64,000 nucleotides of DNA, from positions 1-64,000 of the forward strand of contig CAKQRQ010000005.1 in the NCBI GenBank assembly GCA_934271465.1. Direction: 5' to 3'. Position numbers and translations under genes: made by a program. This document shows, one piece after another, positions 42,509 to 51,805 of the stretch. The first letter of the stretch is position 1. Each line of letters begins with the position of its first letter. The DNA is from an uncultured Alphaproteobacteria bacterium. Its GTDB lineage: Bacteria; Pseudomonadota; Alphaproteobacteria; RF32; CAG-239. The notes beneath the pieces were generated by a model. It had not been told where the DNA came from. It ran no database searches and worked only from the letters and a program-made list of their open reading frames with translations.

Positions 42509-45073
42509 ATGTCTACAATAAAAATACATGGTAATGATGTGGAAGTCAGAGATGATTCTGGCGCCATCCGAAAATTGATAGAATCTTCTATTGAAGAAAA
42601 CCGCCGCAATGGAAAAGCTCCCTTAGATGGAATAGAGCTTGATGTTCCAAGGACGAAGGGCGATGGCGATTTTCGGCGCGAGCTTAGATTTGCTTATTTT
42701 GGTAGTCAAATTTTTAAGGATGCTTTACAAGAGCAGATTCGAACACCTAAAGTTGATCACGCACAGGCTTTAAACTTTTTTTACAAAAACTGTGTTATCT
42801 TAACAGACGGGTTGGTATCTGATTATAAAAGTTTGATGGATGGCGATCGTATTCAATATAATCGTGAAGTGTTAGAAGAAATCAGATCTGTGGAAGATTC
42901 AATCTATAGTAGGAACTCTGTGGGAGATTCATTCTCTAGACGGCTCTCTTTGGAAAAAGACTTATCTGGTGAAGCGTGGATGACCAGAGCCGCTATTATA
43001 GGTGAAACGTATTTAGATTTACATGATTTTGAAGGAAAGACTGCTTCGAAAAAATTTTTATCAGATTCACAAGCATTGACAGATATTTTTTCGATAAAAG
43101 ATTACCGTCTACATCAGAAAGCGGCTTATATTGCTTCTCAATCTGATATGAGTGGATTGTCTGATAGTTTGAAAGACAAGGTTGTTGATTATTTATATAA
43201 TATTAATATTGAACAGGGCTCGGAATTTGTCAACACGACGGATGTTAAAAATTTGTCTTTGAATTCTTTTGCAAGGCGAAAGAATCTAACTATTGAGGAT
43301 GCTGAAAAGTTTTGTGGGTATGCGTATGACAATACTGATCCGAAACAAGCGTCCGCGAGAGAGACGTATCATTTTTTGAAAGACAAAAAAATACATTCGA
43401 AACTTTATGGGGAGTTGGCTCTTTTGACCGTTGCAGAATATCAAGGTAAGGATATTAATGATTATTTGAGAGGTGTTTCTAAAGAAGACCTTCTGCAAGG
43501 ATATAAGGATAATCCTGAAGCGTTGAAAAAATTTGGAATGTCTATGCCGTGGTTGGTGGCTGAGGCGGTTAAAAATGATCCGATTTTTGCCAATGATCCT
43601 GATGTTAAATATGTTATTCAGTCTAAGATATGGGGTAATGAAAGATTACCCAAATGTTTGGAAGAAATTGCAGATAAAGGTCTTTCGGCTGGATATGCTG
43701 CAGAAAGCGTTGTGGCAAAGGCTCAAAGGCATTTAGATTCTAAGAAAGAAAATATTGAATCTAAGCGGCGCCGCTGTCAGGAAGATTTGGAACGATGCCA
43801 AAAGGTAGAAGAAGCTCAAAAGACGTATAATGAGTTGGATTCTTTTTATGAGGAATATCGTGAGAAGTTTAACACTCTGAAATCTCCGCGGAATAGAGAG
43901 GGGGTTGAGGATATTGAGTTTTACTCAGTTATGCAGGCGGCGATGGACAAAGCACACGGCAAAGAAGTTAAACCTTTTTCTTATGAGGAAGACAAAGTCG
44001 GTTTTTGGCAGGGGCTTAAAATGGGAAAGGCCAAAAAAGAGTCCAAGAATGAAGATATTGATACAAAAATTAAATTGTGTGAAGATGCCAACAAAATTGT
44101 TGAGGAATTTTCTCAAAGGTTTAAGGAGCCGGCTTTGGCGGATGTTAATACACCAAGTGAGTTGAGGATAAAAACAGATAAGGCTTATCAGGATAAAAAT
44201 GGTTATTATCCGAACAGGGAATGGATACAGAAAACAATAGAAACAGAGATAGAGCCGTTTGATAAAATGTCCGCATTATGCAAAAAGGCCGGAGAAAAAA
44301 TAGGGTATGAGGTCTCAATCGCACGAGAGGCACAGACAAGCTCGGGGATAACCTCGATTGAAACAAATGCGAATGTGGATGTTTTGGCGCAGAAAGCTCA
44401 GTTGCGTCAAAACAATTCTGAAATGTCTGTTCAGGATTTGTATGCTAAAACCAGAGATATTTATAATCAGGAAAAATATCATGAAACACCTCTTAAAGAG
44501 AAAGAGCCTAAATCCGAGCCGGTAAAAGCAGAACCGGCTAAAGAGGCCGAGGTTAAGGCTCCTGAACCGGAGATTAAGACGCCGGAAGTTAAGACGGTAG
44601 AGGAAAAGGCTCCTGAGGTTAAGGTTGAACAGCCCAAAGAAGAAGTTAAAGCGCCTGAGCCGGTTAAAGAAGCGGAGACCAAACCGGCAGTCAAAGCGCC
44701 GGAAGAAAAGAAAATTTATCCGCTGCCGGAAAATCTGTCTTCTAAAAACGAGTCCATTCAAAAGGCGATTGATATGGTCAAGAGCGGGCAGTATAAGACA
44801 GCAGAAGAAATGACCGCCGATAAAGAAAACTTTGGCAAATTGCCCAAATATGCTCAGCAGGCGGCCAAGATGCTTTATGCCTCGGCACATAACAGCACGG
44901 AATGGGATACGCAGGCCAAAAAGGATAAATACGCTAAATTTGTGGTTCAAAAAGCCGAAAAAACGGCTTTGGATATCAAACGAGGTCTTGTTAAGACAAG
45001 CACAAGCATTGTTAAGAAAACAACTGTCTCAAAAGAGGCAATGATGAACAGGGCGGCGGCGCAGTCCCGCTAA
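42509..45073 (+). CDS. Large orphan protein with coiled coil and Pro-Glu-Val-Lys linker
   Basis: An 854-residue soluble protein that I do not recognise. AAGGAG is upstream of the ATG. Residues 1-400 are mixed helical with no signal or membrane helix; ~405-455 is a highly charged coiled coil (SKKENIESKRRRCQEDLERC); ~667-735 is a low-complexity linker of repeated KAPEPEIKTPEV-type units; and a compact C-terminal domain follows (~738-854, with QKAIDMVKSGQYKTAEEMTA and a basic Ser/Thr-rich tail). The first two thirds use more AGA/AT-rich codons than aspS, suggesting acquired DNA. The linker plus C-terminal module is like that of secreted effectors or scaffold proteins, but that is only an impression. 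Confidence 0.6.
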   Translation: MSTIKIHGNDVEVRDDSGAIRKLIESSIEENRRNGKAPLDGIELDVPRTKGDGDFRRELRFAYFGSQIFKDALQEQIRTPKVDHAQALNFFYKNCVILTDGLVSDYKSLMDGDRIQYNREVLEEIRSVEDSIYSRNSVGDSFSRRLSLEKDLSGEAWMTRAAIIGETYLDLHDFEGKTASKKFLSDSQALTDIFSIKDYRLHQKAAYIASQSDMSGLSDSLKDKVVDYLYNINIEQGSEFVNTTDVKNLSLNSFARRKNLTIEDAEKFCGYAYDNTDPKQASARETYHFLKDKKIHSKLYGELALLTVAEYQGKDINDYLRGVSKEDLLQGYKDNPEALKKFGMSMPWLVAEAVKNDPIFANDPDVKYVIQSKIWGNERLPKCLEEIADKGLSAGYAAESVVAKAQRHLDSKKENIESKRRRCQEDLERCQKVEEAQKTYNELDSFYEEYREKFNTLKSPRNREGVEDIEFYSVMQAAMDKAHGKEVKPFSYEEDKVGFWQGLKMGKAKKESKNEDIDTKIKLCEDANKIVEEFSQRFKEPALADVNTPSELRIKTDKAYQDKNGYYPNREWIQKTIETEIEPFDKMSALCKKAGEKIGYEVSIAREAQTSSGITSIETNANVDVLAQKAQLRQNNSEMSVQDLYAKTRDIYNQEKYHETPLKEKEPKSEPVKAEPAKEAEVKAPEPEIKTPEVKTVEEKAPEVKVEQPKEEVKAPEPVKEAETKPAVKAPEEKKIYPLPENLSSKNESIQKAIDMVKSGQYKTAEEMTADKENFGKLPKYAQQAAKMLYASAHNSTEWDTQAKKDKYAKFVVQKAEKTALDIKRGLVKTSTSIVKKTTVSKEAMMNRAAAQSR

Positions 45074-45091
45074 CGGTCTTTAGCCTAAAAC

Positions 45092-45123
45092 AAAACCCCC
45101 GTATTGAAAAATGCGGGGGTTTT
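45092..45123. terminator. Terminator between the 854-residue gene and the CNNM gene
   Basis: AAAACCCCCG / CGGGGGTTTT with a 12-base loop. The symmetrical A/T flanks allow it to serve both convergent genes. Confidence 0.85.
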
Positions 45124-45137
45124 AAGTGATGCAAAGC

Positions 45138-46484
45138 TTATTCTTTAGCTTCGCTTTCTTCCTGAGCGGGCTGAATATCTTTGAGTCGTGTTTTGACGCG
45201 GGTAATGCGCATATTGTTGACGGCCATGACCTCATAAACGCAATAATCGTCTTCAATCGTGTCGCCAACTTTAGGTTCACGCCCCAACAGTCCGAAAACA
45301 TAGCCGCCGATGGTGCTTTCATCGTGCTCAATCTCTGGGAGATTCATACATTCAAAGGCGTCTTCAATCAGCACAACACCGTCAAACTCGCAAACTTTGT
45401 CATCAATTTTTTTGACGGGTTCGCATGTTTGCTCGTCGTGTTCATCGCGAATATCGCCGACCAATTCTTCCAAAATATCTTCCATGGAGAGCATACCGGC
45501 CGTTCCGCCGTATTCATCAACCACAATAGCCAGATGTGTGCGTTGAAGCATCATTTCGTTTAAAATTTCTGAAATTGATTTATTTTCAGGAACAAACAGA
45601 ATTTTGCGACAGATTTTGTTGAGAAAATCTTTGTTTTGAGTTTCGCCGGTGTGTTCCAAAATATCACGGATGTGAATCATACCCACAATATGGTCGCGGT
45701 CTTTGTTGCACAGCGGAAAACGCGTGTGATGGTGTGTTTTGACAAAGTTTAAAGTTTCTTCCGGCGTATAGTGCAGGTAAAGACACTTGATATCTTGTCT
45801 GGGAATCATAATCTCATGAGCACAGATTTCTGAAAAATCAATCGCGTTTTGGATAATTTCACCTTCAGTCTCGTCAATGATTCCGCCTTTTTGAGAGGCA
45901 TCAATAATGATTTTGATTTCTTCTTCGGAATGGGTTTCTTCCGTTTCGGTTGCCTGTTTGGTTCCCATAAGGTGAAGGATCCAAATAGATAAATGGTCAA
46001 ACACCCAAATGAACGGGGAAAAAATACGGTTGAATGTGTAAAGTGCCGGAGCAACGGCCAAAACGTATCTTTCGGTCGCCTGAATGGCCAAAGATTTGGG
46101 GACGAGTTCGCCCAAAACAACGTGCAGCAATGTGATAAAGCTGAAGGCGATACCAAAACTGACGGAATGAAGCAAAACGGGGTTGTCCGCAAAAAAGCCG
46201 GCAACGACTTTTTCCAATAATTTGGAAACGGCCGGTTCACCAATCCAACCTAAGCCCAGCGAGGCAATGGTAATACCAAGCTGAATGGCGCTGAGATAGG
46301 TGTTCAGGTGGTCGTTAATTTTGAGCGCAATTTTTGCACGGCGGCTCCCCGAATGGGCAAGCTCCTCAAGCTTGGTGCGTCTTATTTTAACAATGGAAAA
46401 TTCGGAAACGACAAAAAAAGCATTAGCAAAAACTAAAAAGAGAACCAACGATAAGTTGATCAGGGAAATGTATATTTGTGTCAT
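45138..46484 (-). CDS. CNNM/CBS-domain transporter of the HlyC/CorC (YtfL/PaeA) family
   Basis: A 448-residue protein: N-terminal CNNM/DUF21 membrane domain (FVFANAFFVVSEFSIVKIRRTKLEEL, then YLSAIQLGITIASLGLGWIGE), a CBS pair (EIMIPRQDIKCLYL; KSISEILNEMMLQRTHLAIVVDEYGG) and a C-terminal CorC/HlyC domain with IGGYVFGLLGREPKVGDTIE. CNNM relatives export Mg2+ or polyamines or influence cobalt/magnesium tolerance. This is not the short CorC usually found between ybeY and lnt in Alphaproteobacteria. Confidence 0.88.
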   Translation of the reverse strand: MTQIYISLINLSLVLFLVFANAFFVVSEFSIVKIRRTKLEELAHSGSRRAKIALKINDHLNTYLSAIQLGITIASLGLGWIGEPAVSKLLEKVVAGFFADNPVLLHSVSFGIAFSFITLLHVVLGELVPKSLAIQATERYVLAVAPALYTFNRIFSPFIWVFDHLSIWILHLMGTKQATETEETHSEEEIKIIIDASQKGGIIDETEGEIIQNAIDFSEICAHEIMIPRQDIKCLYLHYTPEETLNFVKTHHHTRFPLCNKDRDHIVGMIHIRDILEHTGETQNKDFLNKICRKILFVPENKSISEILNEMMLQRTHLAIVVDEYGGTAGMLSMEDILEELVGDIRDEHDEQTCEPVKKIDDKVCEFDGVVLIEDAFECMNLPEIEHDESTIGGYVFGLLGREPKVGDTIEDDYCVYEVMAVNNMRITRVKTRLKDIQPAQEESEAKE

Positions 46485-46587
46485 TAGTTAGAAATCATAT
46501 ACCTCATTCTTATTAAAGTTTTTTTATGTTATAGGGATATTCTTGTCTTGTCAATGGTCAGGATTGACAATTTGAATATTTTTGAGG

Positions 46588-46615
46588 TTGAGAAATCTGC
46601 CGGATATGGTATAAT
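46588..46615 (+). promoter_or_regulatory. Candidate promoter of the ankyrin gene
   Basis: TTGAGA (46588-46593), 16 bases, then a perfect TATAAT (46610-46615), 36 bases before the start codon. The -35 lies in the 18-base box shared with 42182-42199. Confidence 0.6.
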
Positions 46616-46651
46616 GTAGAAAAGTTTGGGTTAACAGCCGGAGTGAATGAA

Positions 46652-47296
46652 ATGAGTCTGCGCGATGAGGGAGCTTATAAACTTGTATCGGAAGCCAAAA
46701 CGGCGGAAGATATCCAAAAGCTGAAAGCCAATGGCATTGATCTTAATGCCCGCAATATGTATGGCGAGACGGCATTGATTAATGCAACTAAAGCCTCAGG
46801 CGTTGACAGTTTTAATCTCTTGATTGAGTCGGGTGTCGATATCAACGCGCAAGACGATAACGGGCGCACGGCGCTGATGTTTGCGGCAGATCCGGATAAA
46901 ATGCGTGCTCTGATTGATAAAAAAGCCGATTTGAATATTAAGGACAAAGACGGATATACAGCTTTGTGGCATATTCAATATAAGGACTCTTTTAATCTGT
47001 TGCTTGAGGCCGGAATAGATGTTAATGCCAAGGATAAATACGGCTTTACGATTTTGAGCGGAACTTTTGAGAAGGATAAGGCCGCTTTATTGGTGGCATA
47101 TGGCGCCGATCAAAAAGATTTGGAAGAAAACGGGTGGTTTTCTGATGCAAAAAAAGCTGATATTTTGAATAAAGCGCATATTTTGAAAAAAACTATTCGG
47201 GAGATGAAAGCGGCTCAGAAAGCCCCTCAGAGCAAAACAGAAAATAAAAATACTGTTATTTCTCCGGCGCTTCTCAAAAACAAACGGACGCGTTGA
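46652..47296 (+). CDS. Ankyrin-repeat protein
   Basis: A 214-residue protein without signal peptide, containing four to five ankyrin repeats: ANGIDLNARNMYGETALINA, SGVDINAQDDNGRTALMFAA, KKADLNIKDKDGYTALWHI, AGIDVNAKDKYGFTIL, then a degenerate fifth. A basic, low-complexity C-terminal tail follows (~175-214). CCGGAG is at good distance from the ATG at 46652; an upstream GTG at 46643 overlaps that site. Ankyrin proteins mediate protein-protein contacts; a host-directed or internal scaffold role cannot be separated here. Confidence 0.8.
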   Translation: MSLRDEGAYKLVSEAKTAEDIQKLKANGIDLNARNMYGETALINATKASGVDSFNLLIESGVDINAQDDNGRTALMFAADPDKMRALIDKKADLNIKDKDGYTALWHIQYKDSFNLLLEAGIDVNAKDKYGFTILSGTFEKDKAALLVAYGADQKDLEENGWFSDAKKADILNKAHILKKTIREMKAAQKAPQSKTENKNTVISPALLKNKRTR

Positions 47297-47327
47297 CAGG
47301 TGTTGTGAGAAAATTGAAAAATTTTTA

Positions 47328-47356
47328 TTGACAATAAAAATTCGATATTATATAAA
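47328..47356 (+). promoter_or_regulatory. Promoter of tRNA-Thr
   Basis: A perfect TTGACA (47328-47333), a 17-base spacer and TATAAA (47351-47356), 13 bases before the tRNA 5' end. This is the strongest consensus promoter in the window. Confidence 0.75.
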
Positions 47357-47369
47357 CGCAAACGTTGAT

Positions 47370-47445
47370 GCCAACATAGCTCAGTTGGTAGAGCTACTGA
47401 TTTGTAATCAGTGGGTCGGGAGTTCAAGTCTCTCTGTTGGCACCA
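47370..47445 (+). tRNA. tRNA-Thr (anticodon TGT)
   Basis: Cloverleaf visible: acceptor GCCAACA / TGTTGGC, D-arm AGCTCAGTTGGTAGAGCT, anticodon stem ACTGA / TCAGT with loop TTTGTAA giving anticodon TGT (Thr, ACA), and T-loop GTTCAAGTC. The discriminator A is at 47442 and the CCA end is encoded at 47443-47445. Confidence 0.96.
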
Positions 47446-47452
47446 GTTTCTT

Positions 47453-47479
47453 AAGCCCTTGGAAATCCAAGGGCTTTTT
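47453..47479 (+). terminator. Terminator of tRNA-Thr
   Basis: AAGCCCTTGG-AAAT-CCAAGGGCTT followed by T, eight bases after the tRNA CCA. Confidence 0.9.
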
Positions 47480-47617
47480 ATGGTTCAAAGTGAAATATTT
47501 GACGGTTTTTCTTGCATAACCTTTCATGCGGACTTTATTTTTTTGATTTAATAGAATAGAATAAGCGGAAATTAATGATTATATGCGCTGTTATATTTTA
47601 TTATCAGGAGGATAAAG

Positions 47618-49090
47618 ATGCGTTCGGTTTTGTGTTTGGCGGCTTTGATGGCCGGAATTTCAGTTCCTTGTTTGTCGGCGGAGACGGTTGTCGGCGAGGC
47701 TGATAAACAAAGCTTGGATATCAGTATTTATAACCAAAATTTGGCTCTGGTTAAAGATGTGCGGAAAGTTTCGCTTGTTCAAGGGATTAATGATATTGCT
47801 TTTGAGGGCGTGGCCTCGCAGATTAAGCCCGAGACGGCTCTTTTGTATGCCGATGGGGTTAATGTGCTGGAGCAAAATTATGATTATGATTTGCTGACGC
47901 CGAACAATATCATTGATAAATCCGTTGGTGCAACGGTCAAAACCGTCACGGTTAATCCGACAACCGGCGCCAATATTTATGACAAGGCCGAGATTGTCAG
48001 TGCGGTTTACGGCACGCCGATTTTGAAGTTTAAATACGGGATTGAGACCAATTTTCCGGGGCGGCTTGTTTTTGACAGCCTGCCGTCCAGTCTGCGCAGC
48101 AAACCGACGCTGGTTGCCAAACTCAATAGTGCCGATGCCGGAGATAAGGGTATATCTTTGGCGTATTTGACCAACGGCATCAGCTGGAAAACAGATTATG
48201 TCGCCAAAGTATCCGATGCCTCAAAGCTCAACCTGACAGGCTGGGTTACGATTACGAATGAGTCCGGCGTTGATTATGATAATGCGCGGATTCAATTGAT
48301 TGCCGGTCAAGTCAACGAGGTGGCTCAGGCTGTGAATCTGGCGCCGCGGATGATGAAAATGGCCATGTTGGAATCGGCGGCAGCGGATTCCGGATCCGGC
48401 AGGACGCCTGTTCAGCAGGATTTGAGCGGATATCATCTGTATTCTCTGCCCAACAAGACAACCATTAAGGACAAACAGACCAAGCAGCTGAGTTTGCTTG
48501 AGCAAAACGATGTGGACTATCGCAAAGAGGCTAAAATTGCTTCGCAGCTGTATTTTTCGCCGTCTTCCAAGGCCAAGTTTGAACAGGTTCATCCGGAGAT
48601 GTATTATATTTTGAATAATACTGAAGAAGCTCATTTGGGAATCCAACTTCCGGCCGGCGTGGTTCGTTTTTATGAAAATGATAATGACGGCAATTTGCAA
48701 TTCATCGGCGAAAATTCTATTGAGCATGTGGCCAAGGGCGAGGTTATGCGCCTTAAATTGGGAAGCTTTGCCAATATTTTTGCGGACGGCGCGTTGAAAC
48801 AGGTTAAAAAATTGTCCGAGAATAAGGCTCAAAAGATTGGCAAATGTCAGGAAGTGAAGGCTGTTTATGCCTATGAGGCCGAAATCAATGTCACAAACTC
48901 GGGCAATGAGGCGCAGGAAGTTGTCTATGAGCAGGCTTTGCCGCAAGATGCCAAAGTCTCGGCCGAGAATGTGCCCGGCGAACTTAAAAATGCCGGTGTT
49001 TACGAATGGCGTTTGACGATTCCTGCCGGAGCTAAACAGGCTTTGACTTTTACGGTTGAGGCGCCGGATACGCGTCGGGTTTGTGATTAA
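47618..49090 (+). CDS. Secreted DUF4139 domain protein
   Basis: A 490-residue protein with a signal peptide (MRSVLCLAALMAGISVPCLSAE). The mature part starts LDISIYNQNLALVKDVRKVSL, typical of DUF4139 family openings, and includes SLAYLTNGISWKTDYVAKV and GWVTITNESGVDYDNARIQLIAG, the family core. The C-terminus has EINVTNSGNEAQEVVYEQALP. AGGAGG precedes the ATG. DUF4139 proteins are extracytoplasmic and uncharacterised. It is followed by glmM, 22 bases downstream. Confidence 0.85.
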   Translation: MRSVLCLAALMAGISVPCLSAETVVGEADKQSLDISIYNQNLALVKDVRKVSLVQGINDIAFEGVASQIKPETALLYADGVNVLEQNYDYDLLTPNNIIDKSVGATVKTVTVNPTTGANIYDKAEIVSAVYGTPILKFKYGIETNFPGRLVFDSLPSSLRSKPTLVAKLNSADAGDKGISLAYLTNGISWKTDYVAKVSDASKLNLTGWVTITNESGVDYDNARIQLIAGQVNEVAQAVNLAPRMMKMAMLESAAADSGSGRTPVQQDLSGYHLYSLPNKTTIKDKQTKQLSLLEQNDVDYRKEAKIASQLYFSPSSKAKFEQVHPEMYYILNNTEEAHLGIQLPAGVVRFYENDNDGNLQFIGENSIEHVAKGEVMRLKLGSFANIFADGALKQVKKLSENKAQKIGKCQEVKAVYAYEAEINVTNSGNEAQEVVYEQALPQDAKVSAENVPGELKNAGVYEWRLTIPAGAKQALTFTVEAPDTRRVCD

Positions 49091-49112
49091 TTTTAACGGA
49101 CGGAGAAGAATT

Positions 49113-50462
49113 ATGGTAAAAAATAAATGGTTTGGCACGGACGGCGTGCGCGGTGTGGCCAATGTTTTTCCGATGACGGCGGAATTTGCCCTCAAATTGG
49201 GAATGGCCGCGGCGGAATTGGTTTGCACCAAACATCATAAGGCTGTGATTGCCAAGGATACGCGCGTTTCTTGTGATATGCTTGAAGCGGCGCTGACGGC
49301 TGGATTGACAGCTAAAGGCGTTGATGTTGAGCTTTGGGGTGTTTTGCCGACACCGGCCGTGACGACATTTGTCGGGCAATCCGGCGCCGATATGGCTTTT
49401 ATGATTACCGCCTCGCACAACCCGTATCAGGATAACGGAATCAAATTGATTGCGGCTGACGGCGATAAATTTTCTGATGAGGTGACGGCTCAGCTGGAGG
49501 CTTTGATTGAGCAAAATCATTTTGAGTGTGACAAAGACAAGCTCGGCGTTGTGGGGCGGAACTTGTCAGTCGAGGCGCAATATAAAGCGCGGGCGGCGCA
49601 GATTTCCGTTGATTTGTCGGGTAAGAAAATCGTGGCGGACTGCGCCAACGGCTGTTTCTCGGAGATTTTGCCTGATGTGCTGCGTCGGCATGGGGCGGAA
49701 GTCGTTTCTTTGGGGACAGCGCCGAACGGCCGCAATATCAATGAGGGGTGCGGGTCGCAGCATCCGGATCAGATGTGCGAAACGGTTAAGAAAATCGGCG
49801 CGGATTTGGGAATTGCCGTTGACGGCGACGGCGACAGAATCAAAATTTGCGATAATACAGGTCGGTTAGTTAAAAGTGAACAGGTAATGGCTTTTTTGGC
49901 TGAAAATATGCAGCAAACAGGCGAAAATAAAAATCGTCCTTTTGCATCGACCAAGCTTTCCAATACGGCTTTGGAGCGCTACATCACGCAAAAACTCGGG
50001 CTGAAATACCTGTCGACAGGCGTTGGAGAACGCGCTGTGATTAAGGCTCTTAAGGAAAACGGCGGCGTTATCGGCGGGGAAGAGTCAGGCCATATTGTTT
50101 TGCTTGACTATTCTAAATCGGGCGATGCCATGATGGTCTCTTTGGCTGTTTTGAGGGCTTTGGCCGCGGATGGACGCAAAGCCGCTGAGATTTTTCCGCT
50201 GTTTGCTGATGACGCGCTTTATTTTGAGAACTTTAAGGCGCAGTCGACGGCACAGGTTAAAAAAATTGCCGCTCATCCTGAGTTGCAGGCGCTTGTTGAC
50301 GAGATGAGCCGCAAAATTGGTGCGGCGGGGCGTGTTGTGATTCATCCGTCGGGAACAGAGCCCAAAATCAGAATTTGGGTCTGCGGTAAAGATGAAAGAC
50401 TTGTCAAAGAAATCGGGCAGACTTTATGGGCAAAGATTGAAAGTTTGGCTAAGTGTGCATAA
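49113..50462 (+). CDS. glmM: Phosphoglucosamine mutase
   Basis: Converts glucosamine-6-P to glucosamine-1-P for UDP-GlcNAc, hence peptidoglycan and LPS. The 449 residues start KWFGTDGVRG; the phospho-Ser is S101 in TASHNP, the Mg site DGDGDR is present, and the C-terminus has VIHPSGTEPKIRIWV. The frame extends upstream to 49056 inside the DUF4139 gene; the ATG at 49113 has CGGAG. In many Alphaproteobacteria glmM lies by folP/ftsH; here it follows DUF4139. Confidence 0.95.
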   Translation: MVKNKWFGTDGVRGVANVFPMTAEFALKLGMAAAELVCTKHHKAVIAKDTRVSCDMLEAALTAGLTAKGVDVELWGVLPTPAVTTFVGQSGADMAFMITASHNPYQDNGIKLIAADGDKFSDEVTAQLEALIEQNHFECDKDKLGVVGRNLSVEAQYKARAAQISVDLSGKKIVADCANGCFSEILPDVLRRHGAEVVSLGTAPNGRNINEGCGSQHPDQMCETVKKIGADLGIAVDGDGDRIKICDNTGRLVKSEQVMAFLAENMQQTGENKNRPFASTKLSNTALERYITQKLGLKYLSTGVGERAVIKALKENGGVIGGEESGHIVLLDYSKSGDAMMVSLAVLRALAADGRKAAEIFPLFADDALYFENFKAQSTAQVKKIAAHPELQALVDEMSRKIGAAGRVVIHPSGTEPKIRIWVCGKDERLVKEIGQTLWAKIESLAKCA

Positions 50463-50542
50463 ATAATGGATTAACACTTTGTTTACCATTGCAGGCTAAA
50501 CTTATTCTTATAATCTTTTGAATAATTGCCGGAGGTTTTTCG

Positions 50543-50749
50543 ATGAGACAAGGTATTGAAAAAGCTTTTTTGGACTGGAGTAGGGATAAAAATCCGAAAA
50601 TTCAGGCGCGCGGGATTGCCGCTATTTTGGCGCAGCGTGCCAAAGTAGCCGATAATGCCAAAGCTTTGGGCTCAACGCGCTGTGTGTGGCCGGATAGTTT
50701 TGGTCAGACCGATTCCAGATATTTGAGCCGCCGCGTTTTTATGAGATAA
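50543..50749 (+). CDS. Small basic protein of unknown function
   Basis: A 68-residue protein (MRQGIEKAFLDWSRDKNPKI) with CCGGAGG upstream. Basic, helical first half; no membrane segment. It is six bases upstream of a small membrane protein gene, so the pair is cotranscribed. Family not recognised. Confidence 0.55.
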   Translation: MRQGIEKAFLDWSRDKNPKIQARGIAAILAQRAKVADNAKALGSTRCVWPDSFGQTDSRYLSRRVFMR

Positions 50750-50755
50750 AAGTTT

Positions 50756-51076
50756 ATGATTAAAGGCTTAATCGCATTGTTTACGTCGGGTATTATTTTT
50801 AGTCCGATGGTTTTGCTTGGGGTCATTGCGGGGGCTTGCGCGATTTTGATGTTGTCTCCGGAGGCTTTGCGCGGGTTGTTTTCAGATTATCATTTTTATG
50901 CCTTGGCGGCTTTTCTTTCCGCTGTTTGGACGTTCGGCTTTTCAAAGATTTATCAGGAAGGCGGCGTTGATGTTGATTGGCAAGCTACCAGCTGGCGGGC
51001 TGTTTGGAACTTTGTCCGCTTTTTGATATCGTTTGTTTTAGCGATGTGCTTTGTTGTGCTGATTAGCTTGTTTTAG
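50756..51076 (+). CDS. Small membrane protein with three helices
   Basis: A 106-residue protein with three hydrophobic stretches: about 5-33 (LIALFTSGIIFSPMVLLGVI), 46-65 (FYALAAFLSAVWTFGFSKIY) and 84-106 (FVRFLISFVLAMCFVVLISL). The tail overlaps the stop of the opposite-strand 57-residue gene. No recognised family. Confidence 0.6.
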   Translation: MIKGLIALFTSGIIFSPMVLLGVIAGACAILMLSPEALRGLFSDYHFYALAAFLSAVWTFGFSKIYQEGGVDVDWQATSWRAVWNFVRFLISFVLAMCFVVLISLF

Positions 51077-51246
51077 ATGCTTTTATCGACCTGTGTGCCT
51101 TTTTCAGCAGAGGGCTGAACCATACGAGTCGAATCCATCAGAGTTTCGACAATCTGACGATCCGCTTCGGCGGATTGCTTAATCAGGCTCAATTGAAGCT
51201 GCTGAATAGCCAATGTATAAGAACCGATTGCGCCAAGTTCGCTCAT
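51073..51246 (-). CDS. Small helical protein, possibly YjfB-like (putative motility protein family)
   Basis: A 57-residue frame with AAGGAG before its ATG, beginning MSELGAIGSYTLAIQQLQLS and continuing as an amphipathic helix (LIKQSAEADRQIVETLMDST). Length and pattern resemble the short putative motility proteins (YjfB family) annotated near flagellar genes, but no flagellar gene is present here, so the similarity could be chance. The strong ribosome site and clean codons support a real gene. Confidence 0.45.
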   Translation of the reverse strand: MSELGAIGSYTLAIQQLQLSLIKQSAEADRQIVETLMDSTRMVQPSAEKGTQVDKSI

Positions 51247-51361
51247 GCCTTTTCTCCTTGTTCAATACAAATTTTATTTTACCGCCAAAATAGTTAAAAG
51301 AATCTTAACAACTTGTTTTTGAAAAAAGACGGATTATATCCATCGGCAGAGGAGAATGGGT

Positions 51362-51805
51362 ATGAAAAGAGTTATTGTCTTTGTGGCTTTTTTGATGTGT
51401 TTTTTCGTTGTTTTTGCCAGAGCTGAAGAGACGCCGACGGTTGTTTTTGGCGAGGCGGCAACTCCGCAAGGAGGGGAGACGGCCGTTCTTGTTGAGCAGC
51501 CCGAAAACGCCCCTAATCCGTTGGGTAATCCGCTGCCGATGCCGGATAATACGGCTGAAGAATCGTCAGTTCCTGTTCATGAAGAACAAGCTGCAGAAGT
51601 CAAGGAAGCTAGTCCTGAAGGCGCTGTCGTTTCGGAGAATAATCCCGTGAAAGCCGCGCAAGAGCTCGGAAATGATTTTCAAAATACGTTAACAGAGGCT
51701 AACGGGCGGATTTATGATATTCAGAGCTATCCGGAGGCCGATGTCGGCGTGATGAGCAATCCGAGCCAGCCTGAAACCATTTATTCGCCAAATGTGAACG
51801 ATTAA
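51362..51805 (+). CDS. Secreted acidic low-complexity protein
   Basis: A 147-residue protein with a signal peptide (MKRVIVFVAFLMCFFVVFARAEE, cleavage after ARA) and an acidic, Pro/Glu/Val-rich mature part without obvious fold. GAGGAG precedes the ATG at 51362 at seven bases; the ATG at 51356 is too close to it. It converges with the 32-Cys gene with a four-base overlap of ends. Function unknown. Confidence 0.6.
   Translation: MKRVIVFVAFLMCFFVVFARAEETPTVVFGEAATPQGGETAVLVEQPENAPNPLGNPLPMPDNTAEESSVPVHEEQAAEVKEASPEGAVVSENNPVKAAQELGNDFQNTLTEANGRIYDIQSYPEADVGVMSNPSQPETIYSPNVND

Noticed and set aside
47370..47445. Integration site at the tRNA-Thr
   Set aside because: No integrase gene nearby and no direct repeat of the tRNA 3' end was seen downstream.
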